Below are positions 7,255 through 20,283 of a stretch of 64,000 bases of DNA, piece after piece; within the stretch, counting starts at the first letter, position 1, and the number at the start of each line of letters is the position of its first letter. Source of the DNA: JBQTKD01 sp963703165 (GTDB lineage: Bacteria > Actinomycetota > Actinomycetes > Sporichthyales > Sporichthyaceae); contig OY969798.1 in the NCBI GenBank assembly GCA_963703165.1, positions 4,650,001 to 4,714,000 on the forward strand, read 5' to 3'. The translations under genes and the position numbers were made by a program. A model generated the notes under the pieces. That model saw only the letters and a list, made by a program, of their open reading frames with translations, ran no database searches and was not told where the DNA came from.

Positions 7255-8823
7255 TCAGCCGAGCACGATCTCCCGCAGCGCCGAGCGCAACAACGTGGCG
7301 GTCTCGTCCCAGGAGCGAGCCTGCGCCGCGCCGTCCTCGCGCTCGAGGTCGCCGTCGGTCTCGTCCGCGGACTTGCGCCACTGGGTGGACATCGCCTCGC
7401 AGTCGGCGATCAGGTTCAGCACCAGACGACGGTCGTGGCCGCAGATCCGGGCGACCTCGGCAGGGGTCAGCGTGCCGTCGTCGGCGGTCAGTTCGACGAT
7501 CGTCAGCAACGCAGGGTGGCCGGCCTCGTCCGCGGACTCCGTGACCGGCGGTGCGGACTCGGCCTCCTCGAAGAATCGCCGCCCGCCGACCTCGGCGCGG
7601 AGCCGATCGTCCAGTTCGTCGGCCATCCCCATCATCAGGGTGACCGCCCACACGAGCAGCTCCGGGACGAACGGCTCGCACCACAACTCGTGCGTGGCCA
7701 GGACGCGCCCGCCGCTCCAGGTCAACTTGGCGAAGCGGATTCTGTTGTTGGCCCGGTTGATCCGCTCCAGCGCGAGCACATCGCCGGAGGCGCCGACCAG
7801 CAGGGGCGAGAACAGCTCGACGACCGGAACCTCGCCGACCACGCGGATGAAGACCATCGCGCTGCCGGACCGGATCGGAATGTCCCCGTCCTCGTCACGC
7901 ACTATCGGCTGGTTGAAGTGCGCCGCGAGGGTGGCTGCCACCTTGGTCCGCAGGTCGTCGCCGTTGTTTCCTGAGGGTGCATCAGGTCCGGGCAGGCCGG
8001 GCAGGTCCAGGAATGAAGGGTGCGGGACGTCGAAAATCTCCCGGGCGGTACGCACGATCAGGTCCACGAGGGCGTCGTTGGTCTCACCGGCGAGGGCGGC
8101 CACGAAGTTCGAGGACCCCTCCGCCCATTCGTCACCCGCAACGGCCGTCGGGGCCGTCCAGCCCAGGGCGACCAGCGCTGCCTGACGGGCTTCGGACAGT
8201 TGTAGGCGAATGTCCAGATACTGGTTGCCGGACACCTCGGCGTGCAGGCGGTCACCGTCGGAACCGAGCACCTGGATGCTGGGCGCGGCGCCCTGCAGAT
8301 CGGCCGGTTCCAGCGCGGTCGGCAGGCCGATGATCAGCGAGTCGGGCGCTCCCAGCTCGCCGAGGGAGACGCTCAGGCGTTCCGCGAAGGCGGACCAGGC
8401 CGACTCCACGGAGGCGTCGAGGTCGAAGGCGCCCGGCCGGCGCAGGCCCGTCGGCTCGGGGGAGTCCGCGGCCGGCAGCGTCTCCTCGCCCAGGTCGTGG
8501 AAGGCGATCAGGACGGTGCGCCGCAGCCGTTCCGCGTTGCGGCAGCTGGCCAGGTAACGCGCGTCGTCGTCGATCGCGAGGTCCCCGAGGCCGGCGCCGC
8601 GCAACTCACCGACCACCCAGGTCCGTGCGACGTCGTCGCGGCGCAGCCACCCGTCGCGCAGCGTGACCCACAGGTCCCGGACGAACTGGGTCGTGGGGAT
8701 CACCCCGTAGCGGCGCCGTAACGCCACCAGGGTGTCCCCGCTCAGTTCGAGGGACCTGGACACCTCGTCAAGGATCTCACCGGGCACGGACTCCCAGCGG
8801 AAGCGACTTTGCACGTCGCACAT
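7255..8823 (-). CDS. TY-Chap / YbjN-like domain protein
   Basis: 522 residues from ATG 8823; the ribosome site (CCAGG) is weak. The N-terminal 110 residues are a helical region of no family I recognise (EILDEVSRSLELSG...). From about 135 (SVESAWSAFAERLS) two chaperone-like alpha/beta domains follow that resemble the T3SS-chaperone-like TY-Chap/YbjN fold: GNQYLDIRLQLS..LGWTAP near 200-240, and VAATLAAHFNQPIVRDEDGD..VELFSPLL..RINRANNRIRFAKL near 280-370. These proteins are thought to act as protein-binding factors. The last ~100 residues are acidic and predicted helical. There are no catalytic motifs. Confidence 0.6.
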   Translation of the reverse strand: MCDVQSRFRWESVPGEILDEVSRSLELSGDTLVALRRRYGVIPTTQFVRDLWVTLRDGWLRRDDVARTWVVGELRGAGLGDLAIDDDARYLASCRNAERLRRTVLIAFHDLGEETLPAADSPEPTGLRRPGAFDLDASVESAWSAFAERLSVSLGELGAPDSLIIGLPTALEPADLQGAAPSIQVLGSDGDRLHAEVSGNQYLDIRLQLSEARQAALVALGWTAPTAVAGDEWAEGSSNFVAALAGETNDALVDLIVRTAREIFDVPHPSFLDLPGLPGPDAPSGNNGDDLRTKVAATLAAHFNQPIVRDEDGDIPIRSGSAMVFIRVVGEVPVVELFSPLLVGASGDVLALERINRANNRIRFAKLTWSGGRVLATHELWCEPFVPELLVWAVTLMMGMADELDDRLRAEVGGRRFFEEAESAPPVTESADEAGHPALLTIVELTADDGTLTPAEVARICGHDRRLVLNLIADCEAMSTQWRKSADETDGDLEREDGAAQARSWDETATLLRSALREIVLG

Positions 8824-8952
8824 CCTGGCAGGCGGGTCCGAGGGGACAGGTTTAGGGGTTTTCCCCGTCGTCCGGGGCGGGTTTGAGTTCCTACGGTGAG
8901 GTAAGAGCTGGAGCAAACCGGCCACGCCCGACTGGTTCTGCCGATCGGAGTC

Positions 8953-9525
8953 ATGGTGCCTGCACGCGCCGAAGTGTCCGCGGTTCCTACGCCCGTACGC
9001 CCGGTGAGCACGATCGCGTCTGTCTTCCTTCGCCGCGTCGCTCGCCTTCGGCTTGCCCACCTCGCGGCAGGGTTGCTCGGGGCCGTCACAGCCGTCGGCA
9101 TGACCGTCCTGCTGATCGTCGGGGCGTTCGCCGCTGCTCTGCTGGTCAGTCGGGTGCAGGACACCAGCCCTGGCGCCTTGGCCTCAGGCTTGGCCTCGGA
9201 CGCCGCACCGGTCAGCGTCATCGGTGCTCTGCTGCTGTCCGCGATCGTGGTGACGGCCTTCGCCTGCGGCGGCTACGTCGCTGCCCGGCTGGCCGGTGGC
9301 GGCGCGCGGGCCCAGGCGGTGGCGGTGTGGACGTGGGCCGTCCTGCTCCCGGTGTTCTTCGCGCTCGCCGCGCTGCTGTCGTCCGCCCGCGACGTGGTCA
9401 CCGCACTACGACCTGACGGTGCCGCGGCGCTGCTGATGGCGACCTTGGCCACGATGGCCCTGCTCGGTGCGCTGCTGGGCGGGGAGAGCGCCCGCCTGTC
9501 CTCACGGATCCAGGCCTGCGAATGA
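8953..9525 (+). CDS. Four-helix integral membrane protein
   Basis: 190 residues with about four transmembrane segments: LLGAVTAVGMTVLLIVGAFA, VIGALLLSAIVVTAFACGGY, AVLLPVFFALAALLSS and LLMATLATMALLGALLGG. The arrangement and the GGY(V/A)AAR motif resemble the small TIGR04086/YIP-like actinobacterial membrane proteins, but I do not assign a family. Its stop overlaps the ATG of the PBP gene (ATGA at 9522-9525), so it is translationally coupled to peptidoglycan synthesis. The divergent TY-Chap gene starts 130 bases upstream, and both promoters must lie in that gap. Confidence 0.7.
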   Translation: MVPARAEVSAVPTPVRPVSTIASVFLRRVARLRLAHLAAGLLGAVTAVGMTVLLIVGAFAAALLVSRVQDTSPGALASGLASDAAPVSVIGALLLSAIVVTAFACGGYVAARLAGGGARAQAVAVWTWAVLLPVFFALAALLSSARDVVTALRPDGAAALLMATLATMALLGALLGGESARLSSRIQACE

Positions 9526-11714
9526 GGCCCGACCGGTTCCGCCGGCGGGTCGCGGTGCTCGCGGCGGCGTTGCTGCTCCCGGCGACCCTCTCGCTCTACT
9601 CGTTGACCAGTTCCGGCGCGGTCGCGCTGGCGGACTGGATGCCGGAGGACGCGCTCGGGGTCGAGTTGCCGGCCCGCTCGACGGTGTTGGCTGCCGACGG
9701 CTCGGTGCTGGCCACCTTCTTCGAACAGGACCGCATCCTGGTCGGGTTGGACGCGATCTCGCAGCCGATGAAGGACGCGGTCATCGCCATCGAGGACGCG
9801 CGGTTCTACGAGCACGGGGCCCTCGACCCGGTCGCCCTGCTGCGCGCCGCGGCGGCGAACCTCGCCGCCGGCGAGGTCCGCGAGGGAGCGTCGACGCTCA
9901 CTCAGCAGTACGCGAAGCAGGCCCTGGTCCACGAGGCCGACGACGACCAGGGGCGCAAGGCGGCCACCGAGATCAGCTTCTCGCGCAAGATGCGCGAACT
10001 CGGTCACGCGTTGGCCCTGGAGCAGGACCTCAGCAAGGACGAGATCCTCTCCCGGTACCTGAACATCGTGTACTTCGGGAACAGTGCCTGGGGGATCGAG
10101 GTCGCGGCACAGCGTTACTTCGGAATCCGGGCGATCGATCTCAGCGTGCCTCAGGCCGCTCTGTTGGCAGGCGTGATCAAGGGCCCCGTCAACTACGACC
10201 CGGTGGTGCACCCGCAGGCCGCGCTGGAGCGCCGCAACCTGGTGCTGGATCGGATGGTCGGGACGGGCGCCCTGGACCCGGCCACAGCGAGCGCGTACAA
10301 GAACTCCGACCTCGGTCTGGAGGTGACCCGCCCGGAGCTCGGGTGCGCGGCGTCCGCGCATCCGTTCTTCTGTGACTACGTCCTGGCCGAGGTGCGGGCG
10401 ATGCCGGCGCTCGGCAACACGTCGGCCGAACGCGTGCATCGCCTGCTGACTGGTGGGCTGACGGTGTACACCACCCTCGACCCGAAGATCCAGGACGGTG
10501 CGGACCGTGCCGTCCGCGCCCGGGTGCGTCCGGACCAGGAGCACGGCGCCGCGATCGTGATGACCGAACCCGGCACCGGGGCGGTGCGTGCCCTCGCGCT
10601 GAGCCGGGACTACGGCAAAGGCCCCGGGCGGACCGAGGTGAACTGGGCGTTGGACGCGACCCAGAGCGGCAGCCACGGATTCCAGGCCGGCTCGACCTTC
10701 AAACCGTTCCTGCTCGCCGCCGCCGCAGCCCGCGGCATCGGGCCGAAGACACGATTCGACGCCCCTGGCGCTGCCACGTTCACCGACTTCCGCCAGTGCG
10801 ACGGCACGGCGAAGTTTCCCGCCTACCGCGTCGCGAACTATGACGGGCGGTCACACGGTCGCATCGACATGGCGACCGCGACGGTCCGGTCGGTCAACAC
10901 CTGGTTCATGCGCCTGGAAGAACGGATCGGCCTCTGCGACGGTCCCGCGCTGGCCGAGAAGATGGGCCTGCGCCGAGCGGACGGGCAACCGCTGAGCCGG
11001 GTGCCGTCGTTCGTGCTCGGCGTCGACGAGGTGTCCCCGTTGCGGATGGCCGAGGCGTACGCGACCCTCGCCGCTCGGGGAAACCACTGCACTTCCCACG
11101 CGATCTCCGCCATTCGAGATGCCTCCGGGAACGACCTGCCGGGAATCTCGCCGCACTGCGTGCAGGCGATGCCCCCCGATGAGGCGGACGCGGTCAGCGA
11201 TCTGCTGCGCAAGGTCGTCGACGGCCCCGACACGCGACGAACCGGACGGGCGATGACCCTGGGCTCGGTGCGTGCTGCCGGCAAGACCGGCACCACCAAC
11301 GACGCGACCGCCGTCTGGTTCGTCGGTTTCACCGACCGCCTCGCCACTGCGGTCTGGGCTGGGCACCCGGACGTGACGCGCCCGCTGCGCAACATCCGGG
11401 TCGGGGACCGGGTCTACGAGAAGCTCACCGGCGGCGCCCTGCCGGGGCCGATCTGGGCCGACGCCATGGCTGTCGCGCTCGACCTTCCCGCCGACGTCGC
11501 AGAACGCGAGGCCCTGGTTCCGCCGGAGCTTCTGGTGGCGCCCCCGAAGCCCGACAAGGACAAGGCGCGCCGACACGAGGACGAGTTCGAGGACTACGGC
11601 AACGGCCGTCAGCGAGATGGGGAAGACGAGCGGGACGAGGACTCCGAGGACGCCGACGACTACGAGCGCGCGGACTATCCCTGGGACTACTCCTGGCTGG
11701 ACAACTTCGACTGA
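9522..11714 (+). CDS. Class A penicillin-binding protein (glycosyltransferase/transpeptidase)
   Basis: 730 residues. A signal anchor at 10-30 is followed by a GT51 glycosyltransferase: catalytic Glu91 in IAIEDARFYEH, then GASTLTQQYAKQ and the NIVYFGN motif. The transpeptidase domain has SxxK at Ser391-Lys394 (STFK), SVN at 457-459 and KTGTT at 588-592, so both active sites look intact. It polymerises and cross-links peptidoglycan on the outer membrane face. The C-terminal ~60 residues are very acidic (EDERDEDSEDADDYE) and end in aromatic residues, an unusual but known kind of PBP tail. It overlaps the preceding membrane protein by four bases. The name ponA/mrcA would be generic only. Confidence 0.93.
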   Translation: MRPDRFRRRVAVLAAALLLPATLSLYSLTSSGAVALADWMPEDALGVELPARSTVLAADGSVLATFFEQDRILVGLDAISQPMKDAVIAIEDARFYEHGALDPVALLRAAAANLAAGEVREGASTLTQQYAKQALVHEADDDQGRKAATEISFSRKMRELGHALALEQDLSKDEILSRYLNIVYFGNSAWGIEVAAQRYFGIRAIDLSVPQAALLAGVIKGPVNYDPVVHPQAALERRNLVLDRMVGTGALDPATASAYKNSDLGLEVTRPELGCAASAHPFFCDYVLAEVRAMPALGNTSAERVHRLLTGGLTVYTTLDPKIQDGADRAVRARVRPDQEHGAAIVMTEPGTGAVRALALSRDYGKGPGRTEVNWALDATQSGSHGFQAGSTFKPFLLAAAAARGIGPKTRFDAPGAATFTDFRQCDGTAKFPAYRVANYDGRSHGRIDMATATVRSVNTWFMRLEERIGLCDGPALAEKMGLRRADGQPLSRVPSFVLGVDEVSPLRMAEAYATLAARGNHCTSHAISAIRDASGNDLPGISPHCVQAMPPDEADAVSDLLRKVVDGPDTRRTGRAMTLGSVRAAGKTGTTNDATAVWFVGFTDRLATAVWAGHPDVTRPLRNIRVGDRVYEKLTGGALPGPIWADAMAVALDLPADVAEREALVPPELLVAPPKPDKDKARRHEDEFEDYGNGRQRDGEDERDEDSEDADDYERADYPWDYSWLDNFD

Positions 11715-11736
11715 GTGGTGCGATGTGCCCGCGCCG

Positions 11737-12543
11737 TCATGGTGCCGACGCCGCCGCGCTCGGTCCGTCAGCAGCGCCGTCCAGCACCGGGTTGCGCGAG
11801 CCACCGGGCAGCAGAGGCAGTTGGCCGGTGCGTTCCACATCGACGGCGATGTCGCGGAGCTTGCGGTTGAGCTGCTGGCTGGCTGCGCTCAACTGCGCGA
11901 AGGCCTGCTCCGACGTGATGAGCTGACGAGCCATCAGAATTCCCATGGCGGTGCCGATCTGGCGCGAGGACTGCAGGGCGGTCTCCAGGTTCGCCACGTC
12001 ACGGGCATGCAGGGTGTTCTGCAGGGCCAGCGTGGCGAACGGGGCGAAAATTGCCCCCATCGCGCCGTCCAGCTCGGTGAAGGTGTCCAGTTCCTCGGAG
12101 TAGAAGTTCAGCGCTCCGCGGTCGTCGCCCGCGAGGATCAGCTTCACGCCGAGCATGCTGCGCACGGGGGTCTGCTCCACGCACGCGCGCGTGAACGTCG
12201 GCCATCGGTCGTCGGTGATCAGATCGGGGGAACGCACGACCTCGCCGGACTGCGGGTCGTCCTCGCTCGCCTGCAGACAGGGACCCTCGCCGGTGGCGTA
12301 CTGCAGGGCATCCACCTGCAGGGGGACCGGTCCGGTGGCGGCGACCGTCTCCGGGCGGCGATTCGGCCGGATCAGGGTCAGACCGCAGTGCTGCGCGCTG
12401 GGCACAGCCCGCGCGGCGAACTGCACGACTCGATCGGGCGTCAAGGGCCCGCTTCGTGCGGCGACCGACAGGGCGGCCGCAAGCTCATCGAAGTGCTCGC
12501 TGAGCTGCCCCGACAGGGCGGCGTCGTCCTTCGGGCTGGACAT
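11737..12543 (-). CDS. GAF-ANTAR transcription antiterminator
   Basis: 268 residues from ATG 12543, with AAGG seven bases upstream. Residues ~20-165 form a GAF domain (YATGEGPCLQASED, TPVRSMLGVKLIL, ALNFYSEELDTF). Residues ~170-240 form an ANTAR domain (SSRQIGTAMGILMARQLIT, QAFAQLSAASQQLNRKLRDI). These are ligand-responsive RNA-binding antiterminators in actinobacteria. The ANTAR part is nearly the same as the fragment at 1-334, so the genome carries a paralogous set. It converges with the PBP gene, leaving 22 bases between stops. The signal is unknown. Confidence 0.88.
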   Translation of the reverse strand: MSSPKDDAALSGQLSEHFDELAAALSVAARSGPLTPDRVVQFAARAVPSAQHCGLTLIRPNRRPETVAATGPVPLQVDALQYATGEGPCLQASEDDPQSGEVVRSPDLITDDRWPTFTRACVEQTPVRSMLGVKLILAGDDRGALNFYSEELDTFTELDGAMGAIFAPFATLALQNTLHARDVANLETALQSSRQIGTAMGILMARQLITSEQAFAQLSAASQQLNRKLRDIAVDVERTGQLPLLPGGSRNPVLDGAADGPSAAASAP

Positions 12544-12647
12544 GTCTCGACCTTCTGCGCTTCTGAGGAACCGGGTGCCGCGGTTGGTTCCACGGTGGGC
12601 ACTGCGCGCGACAGCGTAGCCGGCCGCCGGTTTTCCTGCGGGGGCAC

Positions 12648-14486
12648 CTACGCAGGTTCGAAGGCTCCGGCGGCGCAGCGGTCGGGGCCACCGCTGCCGG
12701 GGCGGGCGACTCCGCGTTGGTCGGTGCCGAAGGCTCCGGTGCACAGGCCGCTGAGCACGGTCACGGCGGTGGCCGCCGGGCTGTCCGGGGCGACCGCGCG
12801 GGTGCGGGTGAGTCCACCGTTGTTCGCGAGCCCGCCCAGGCCGGCTCCGACCTCGGGGATGACGCGGCTTCCGGCGCCTGCGCGGACGCACGTCGTGTCG
12901 GAGGCGACGTTCCACCCGGCATCGATCAGTGGCGCGTTGAGCAGCAGGCAGTCGCTCGAGGTCCCGTTGTCGAACAGCGAGGCCGCCAGCGTCGTCGGGG
13001 CGTTGCTCACCAGACCCGCGGCGGTCTCGCTGGGCATTCCCGAGGTCCCCGAGGTGCTGCCCTTGCCTCCTGCGCCTGCCGCGCCGCCGAGGGCGCCGAC
13101 GTTGGCCACGGCCGTCACGTGCATCGCGCTGTTGGTCATCGTCGCTGTGGGCCCGGCCAACATGATCAGGCCCGCAGCGACACTGCCGCCATCCCCACCG
13201 TCGCCGCCGGCCCTGGACCGCCCGACCCGCGCCAGGCCCGCCCGCCCGCCGGCGCCACCGGCTCCGGCGCGGTTGCCGCTGAACGTGCTGTCGGAGAACC
13301 CGGTCACGGCCACGGTGCTCGAGGTGGTGGCCACGGTGCCCATGGCGGCGCCGCCGTTGCCACCGCGTCCGCCGTTGCCCGCGGGCAGGTAGGGGGAGGA
13401 GGTCCCACCCGGTCCGCCCACTCCGCCGACCGCGCCGCGGTGTCCGGACAGCGTGCTGCCGTCGACGGACAACTGCGGGCCCAGGTAGCTGATCCCGACG
13501 GCATCCCCGCCCTGACCGCCCTCGCCGCCGCTCGCGCCAGGCTTGCCCGCCACACCCTTGCCGCCGCGGCCGCCCCGGTTCCCGCTCAGTTCGGAATCGA
13601 CGAACTCAGCTTTCGCGTCCGGTGCCGCCGTGTGGATGGTGGTCGAGTACGCGTCGCCGCCCCCGGCTCCGGTCCCGCCTCGCCCGCCGCGCAGGCCGCC
13701 GATCTCGCTCGCGACGACCCGCAGGCGACCGTCGGTGTTGACCCCGATCGCGGAGCCCCCCGCGCCGCCCAGCAGCGCGCTACGTGGACCGCGCGACCCG
13801 GAGCCGCCCGCGCCGCCACGCAGGTCGGTGATCCGCACGCCGTGGAGTTCCGTCGGACCGCCGATGCGGTCGATTCCGTACACCGATCCGCCCTCGCCTC
13901 CGGTGGTGTCCGTGGCGGCAGCGCCCTGTCCCCCGGTCAGTCGGTCGATGCGGACGTCGCTCACCTGCAGCAGGGCGGTTCCCGCCGCCTTGATGCCGGT
14001 CACGTAGGACCCGTGCCCGCCGCTGCCCGGCACCGCGTCGAAGCCGTGACCGGTGATCCGCAGCCCCTCCACGCGGACCGGGCGCTCGAAACCGGCGGCG
14101 ATGGTCAGGGCCACCACTTCGGTGCTCTCGGGCAGCGGGGCCAGCAGGGTCGTGGCCGCGGAGCCGGCGCCGGCGATCGCCAACGAGGCGAGCGACCCAC
14201 GGCTGATGTGCACGCCGCCGTCGCGGGCGAAGAACGTGCCCGGTCCGATGCGGATGACGACGTCCCGCCCGGTCGCGGCGGGACCCGCCGCGAGGTCGAC
14301 GGCCTGCTGCAGATTGCGGCACGCGTGCGTCGAATCAAGGCAGTCGTTGTCCTGGGATCCCTCGCTCGCGACGAAAAGTTCGTACGGGATCACAGCGGCC
14401 GACGCCGACGTCACGGGCAGCCCGGCGATGAGCATCGCGGCCAGCGCGATCACCGTTCGACGAATCCTGAGGGGGGCAGGGATCAC
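12648..14486 (-). CDS. Exported Gly-rich right-handed beta-helix protein 1
   Basis: 612 residues if GTG 14486 is the start; this gives a signal peptide (RRTVIALAAMLIAGLPVTSASA), although no clear ribosome site is seen. The mature protein opens with LFVASEGSQDNDC...CRNLQQAVDLA, typical of parallel beta-helix surface proteins. It continues with many GGxGG blocks (GGRGGKGVAGKPGASGG and others) and ends with the choice-of-anchor Q signature DQRGVARPG...CAAGAFEPA. Cysteines are paired near both ends. It is probably a cell-surface or secreted structural/adhesin protein. It is a diverged paralogue of the neighbour at 14702-16360, so a local duplication is likely. Confidence 0.72.
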   Translation of the reverse strand: MIPAPLRIRRTVIALAAMLIAGLPVTSASAAVIPYELFVASEGSQDNDCLDSTHACRNLQQAVDLAAGPAATGRDVVIRIGPGTFFARDGGVHISRGSLASLAIAGAGSAATTLLAPLPESTEVVALTIAAGFERPVRVEGLRITGHGFDAVPGSGGHGSYVTGIKAAGTALLQVSDVRIDRLTGGQGAAATDTTGGEGGSVYGIDRIGGPTELHGVRITDLRGGAGGSGSRGPRSALLGGAGGSAIGVNTDGRLRVVASEIGGLRGGRGGTGAGGGDAYSTTIHTAAPDAKAEFVDSELSGNRGGRGGKGVAGKPGASGGEGGQGGDAVGISYLGPQLSVDGSTLSGHRGAVGGVGGPGGTSSPYLPAGNGGRGGNGGAAMGTVATTSSTVAVTGFSDSTFSGNRAGAGGAGGRAGLARVGRSRAGGDGGDGGSVAAGLIMLAGPTATMTNSAMHVTAVANVGALGGAAGAGGKGSTSGTSGMPSETAAGLVSNAPTTLAASLFDNGTSSDCLLLNAPLIDAGWNVASDTTCVRAGAGSRVIPEVGAGLGGLANNGGLTRTRAVAPDSPAATAVTVLSGLCTGAFGTDQRGVARPGSGGPDRCAAGAFEPA

Positions 14487-14701
14487 CCAGTAGGGACGCG
14501 GCGCGCGGGCGCTCGGTGCCGTCGCTCGCCCAAGTGGGGCCGTGTAGGTGACGGGACATGTCCGGAACGTGCGGGCGTGACGGATCGGTCCCTCACCGCC
14601 CTTGTTCGCCGAACCTCCGGCCCCCACTGATGATCTTGGCAGCGCGGGATGTCCTCTGTCGGCCTCAAGATCACCTGCAGTGTCCAAAATCCGCACGTGG
14701 C

Positions 14702-16360
14702 TCAGCAGGCCGGGCGGGTGGTCATCGCTCCGCACAGATCGCCGTCCGATCGACCGTCCGGGGCCTCGTCGTCCCCGCCGTCGCCGGATGGTCCGGAACC
14801 CCCGCCGCCCGACATGCTCGGGGTGGGTTCGAACGCGCCGGCAGCGCAGGGGGAGCCCAGCCGTGGCACTCCGCGTTGGTCGGCTCCCTCGCACAGCGGC
14901 CCGTCGGTCACCGCGGTGGCGGCGATGCTGTCGCGCCGGATGGAAATGGTGCGGGTCGTTCCGGGCGGGTTCGGTGCCAACGCCCCCAGGACGTTGTCTC
15001 CGGAGAACACGACCCCGAACTCGGTCGTGTCGGGCACGGAGACGGTGGTGAAGGGGCACGGTCCCACGCCGATCACGTTGAACCCACCGTCGCTGAGGAT
15101 GTCCAGGTTCGGATCGGCAACCTGGCAGTTGACCTGATTGCTCAGCAGCGACGCCGACATGATGACGGTGGACGGCTGGATCACGTTGCCGCCGATCACA
15201 AGACCGGCGTCGTAGACGGCATCGGCACCGGGGGCGCCCAGAGAACCGCCCGCGCCGCCCGAGCCGACGGGCCCGGCGGCGTTGTTCACGATCGTCACAT
15301 GGCGGAGGTCGCCGTTGCCGGCGTCCTCGACCCATACCCCAGCACCTGATCCGGCTTGACCGCCCGCACCGCCGGGAGCGGTCGTGGCCGCTCCGCCCGT
15401 TCCGCCCGCTCCGCCGGCGTTGAACGCGAACGTGCTGTCGGTGACGTCGACGGCCGCCCCGTCGACGTAGAGGCCGGCACCGTCCCCGCCCCCGCCGCCC
15501 GCCCCGCCGAGAACTGCGTTGGTGGACTGGGCCCCGCCGTCCCCGCCCGCGCCGCCGACGATCGAGGCGAAGGTCGAGTTGTCGATGGTGAGGGCGCCGG
15601 TGCCGAAGTGATCGACCCCGTAGGCGTCCCCGCCGAGCCCGCCCGGGTCGCCCTCCGTGCCGCCCTCGCCCGCCCCCGCTGCACCGCCGACCACATCTCT
15701 GATCTCGGTGTTGGTGATCTCGACAGGACTCGTGCCGCCGATGGAGATCCCGATGGTGTCGCCGCCCCCCTCGCCCGCACCGTTCAGCCCCTCTTCGTCC
15801 CTACCGTCCCCGCCGGCGAGGTCCTCGATGAGCACACCGCGGACGGTTGCCAGGCTGCCGCCGTAACCGGCGCGAATGCCGGTCACGTCAGCGCGGAAGC
15901 CGGGGGTCCCGCCGGCGGCGATGCGCAGGTCGGCGATGGTGACCGGAAAGTTGGCGCTGTCCTCGACCGCCGTGTAGGCGAAGCTGCCGTACACCGCGGT
16001 CCGTAACGTCGTGCCCACCAGGGGGTTGTCGTCGGTACCCGCACCGATGATGGTCAGCGACTGGACGCTGCCCTCGTCGGTGGGGATGCGGACCGTAAAT
16101 TCTGGGACGTAGTCGCCGGCCGCGATCCGGATGGTGATGTCGCCCGTCAGGTCGAGGGCCTCGTTCACGGCATGCTGGACGGTGGCGCAGGGATCCGCCG
16201 CGACCTGGCAGTTGTTGGTCGTGTCGCTGCCGGTGTCGTCGACCCAGAGCGTCTCGTTCGCCGCGTACGCCGAGGGGGCGAACAGGGCGCCCAGGCCCGC
16301 AATGGAAAGAGTGACGACGAGACCGGTGGCGGGACGGCGACGCGCGTGAGACTGAGGCAT
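14702..16360 (-). CDS. Exported Gly-rich right-handed beta-helix protein 2
   Basis: 552 residues. The signal peptide is LVVTLSIAGLGALFAPSAYA. The mature part starts LWVDDTGSDTTNNC...CATVQHAVNEAL, the same layout as the downstream paralogue. Repeats of the type GGAGGxGG run from about 215 to 380 and alternate with short beta-helix rungs such as VEITNTEIRDV and LTIDNSTFASI. The end carries DQRGVPRLGSPCAAGAFEP followed by a Gly/Asp-rich tail. The Gly-rich blocks resemble mycobacterial PGRS in composition, but there is no PE domain. The role is probably at the cell surface; no enzymatic residues can be claimed. Confidence 0.75.
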   Translation of the reverse strand: MPQSHARRRPATGLVVTLSIAGLGALFAPSAYAANETLWVDDTGSDTTNNCQVAADPCATVQHAVNEALDLTGDITIRIAAGDYVPEFTVRIPTDEGSVQSLTIIGAGTDDNPLVGTTLRTAVYGSFAYTAVEDSANFPVTIADLRIAAGGTPGFRADVTGIRAGYGGSLATVRGVLIEDLAGGDGRDEEGLNGAGEGGGDTIGISIGGTSPVEITNTEIRDVVGGAAGAGEGGTEGDPGGLGGDAYGVDHFGTGALTIDNSTFASIVGGAGGDGGAQSTNAVLGGAGGGGGDGAGLYVDGAAVDVTDSTFAFNAGGAGGTGGAATTAPGGAGGQAGSGAGVWVEDAGNGDLRHVTIVNNAAGPVGSGGAGGSLGAPGADAVYDAGLVIGGNVIQPSTVIMSASLLSNQVNCQVADPNLDILSDGGFNVIGVGPCPFTTVSVPDTTEFGVVFSGDNVLGALAPNPPGTTRTISIRRDSIAATAVTDGPLCEGADQRGVPRLGSPCAAGAFEPTPSMSGGGGSGPSGDGGDDEAPDGRSDGDLCGAMTTRPAC

Positions 16361-16418
16361 TGCCGGATGGTGGGACCTGAGGGAGCCTCAGGAAAGGGCC
16401 GAGCGGGTGGTACCGATG

Positions 16419-20042
<3,624 letters not shown>

Positions 20043-20051
20043 GTGGCGTCC

Positions 20052-20190
20052 TGTCTCGGGGTCCGCGCCCCGGATCGGCGGATCGGCGACCGGGAGTTCC
20101 TGGCTTCCGGGCTGGGCCCGGTCACAGTCGCGGGACGGCACCGGCCTCGAACCGGTTTCCTCCGCTGGTCGTCGATGAACTGCGGCAACT
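20052..20190 (-). promoter_or_regulatory. Cobalamin (B12) riboswitch upstream of cobN
   Basis: On the minus strand the leader reads GGAGGAAACCGG, then GCCGGTGCCGTCCCGCGACTGTGA, a conserved cobalamin core. The B12 box region follows: GAAGCCAGGAACTC at about 20094-20108 on the plus strand. It then runs into the cobN start about 50 bases later. Adenosylcobalamin binding normally hides the ribosome site or terminates transcription. Only cobN is directly behind it. The outer stem limits are estimated. Confidence 0.85.
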
Positions 20191-20283
20191 CTGACACACC
20201 GGCCAGTCGGGCCCCGCGTCTACGCTGGGGCTGCGGCGCCTTGCGACCGCGGCGAGCAGGAGAACGGGTCAGGAGCGCGACGG

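Noticed and set aside
12648..15335. Extending the first beta-helix gene upstream to one 895-codon frame
   Set aside because: The upstream part is an Arg-rich antiparallel or off-frame reading of the second beta-helix gene; the signal peptide begins only near 14486.
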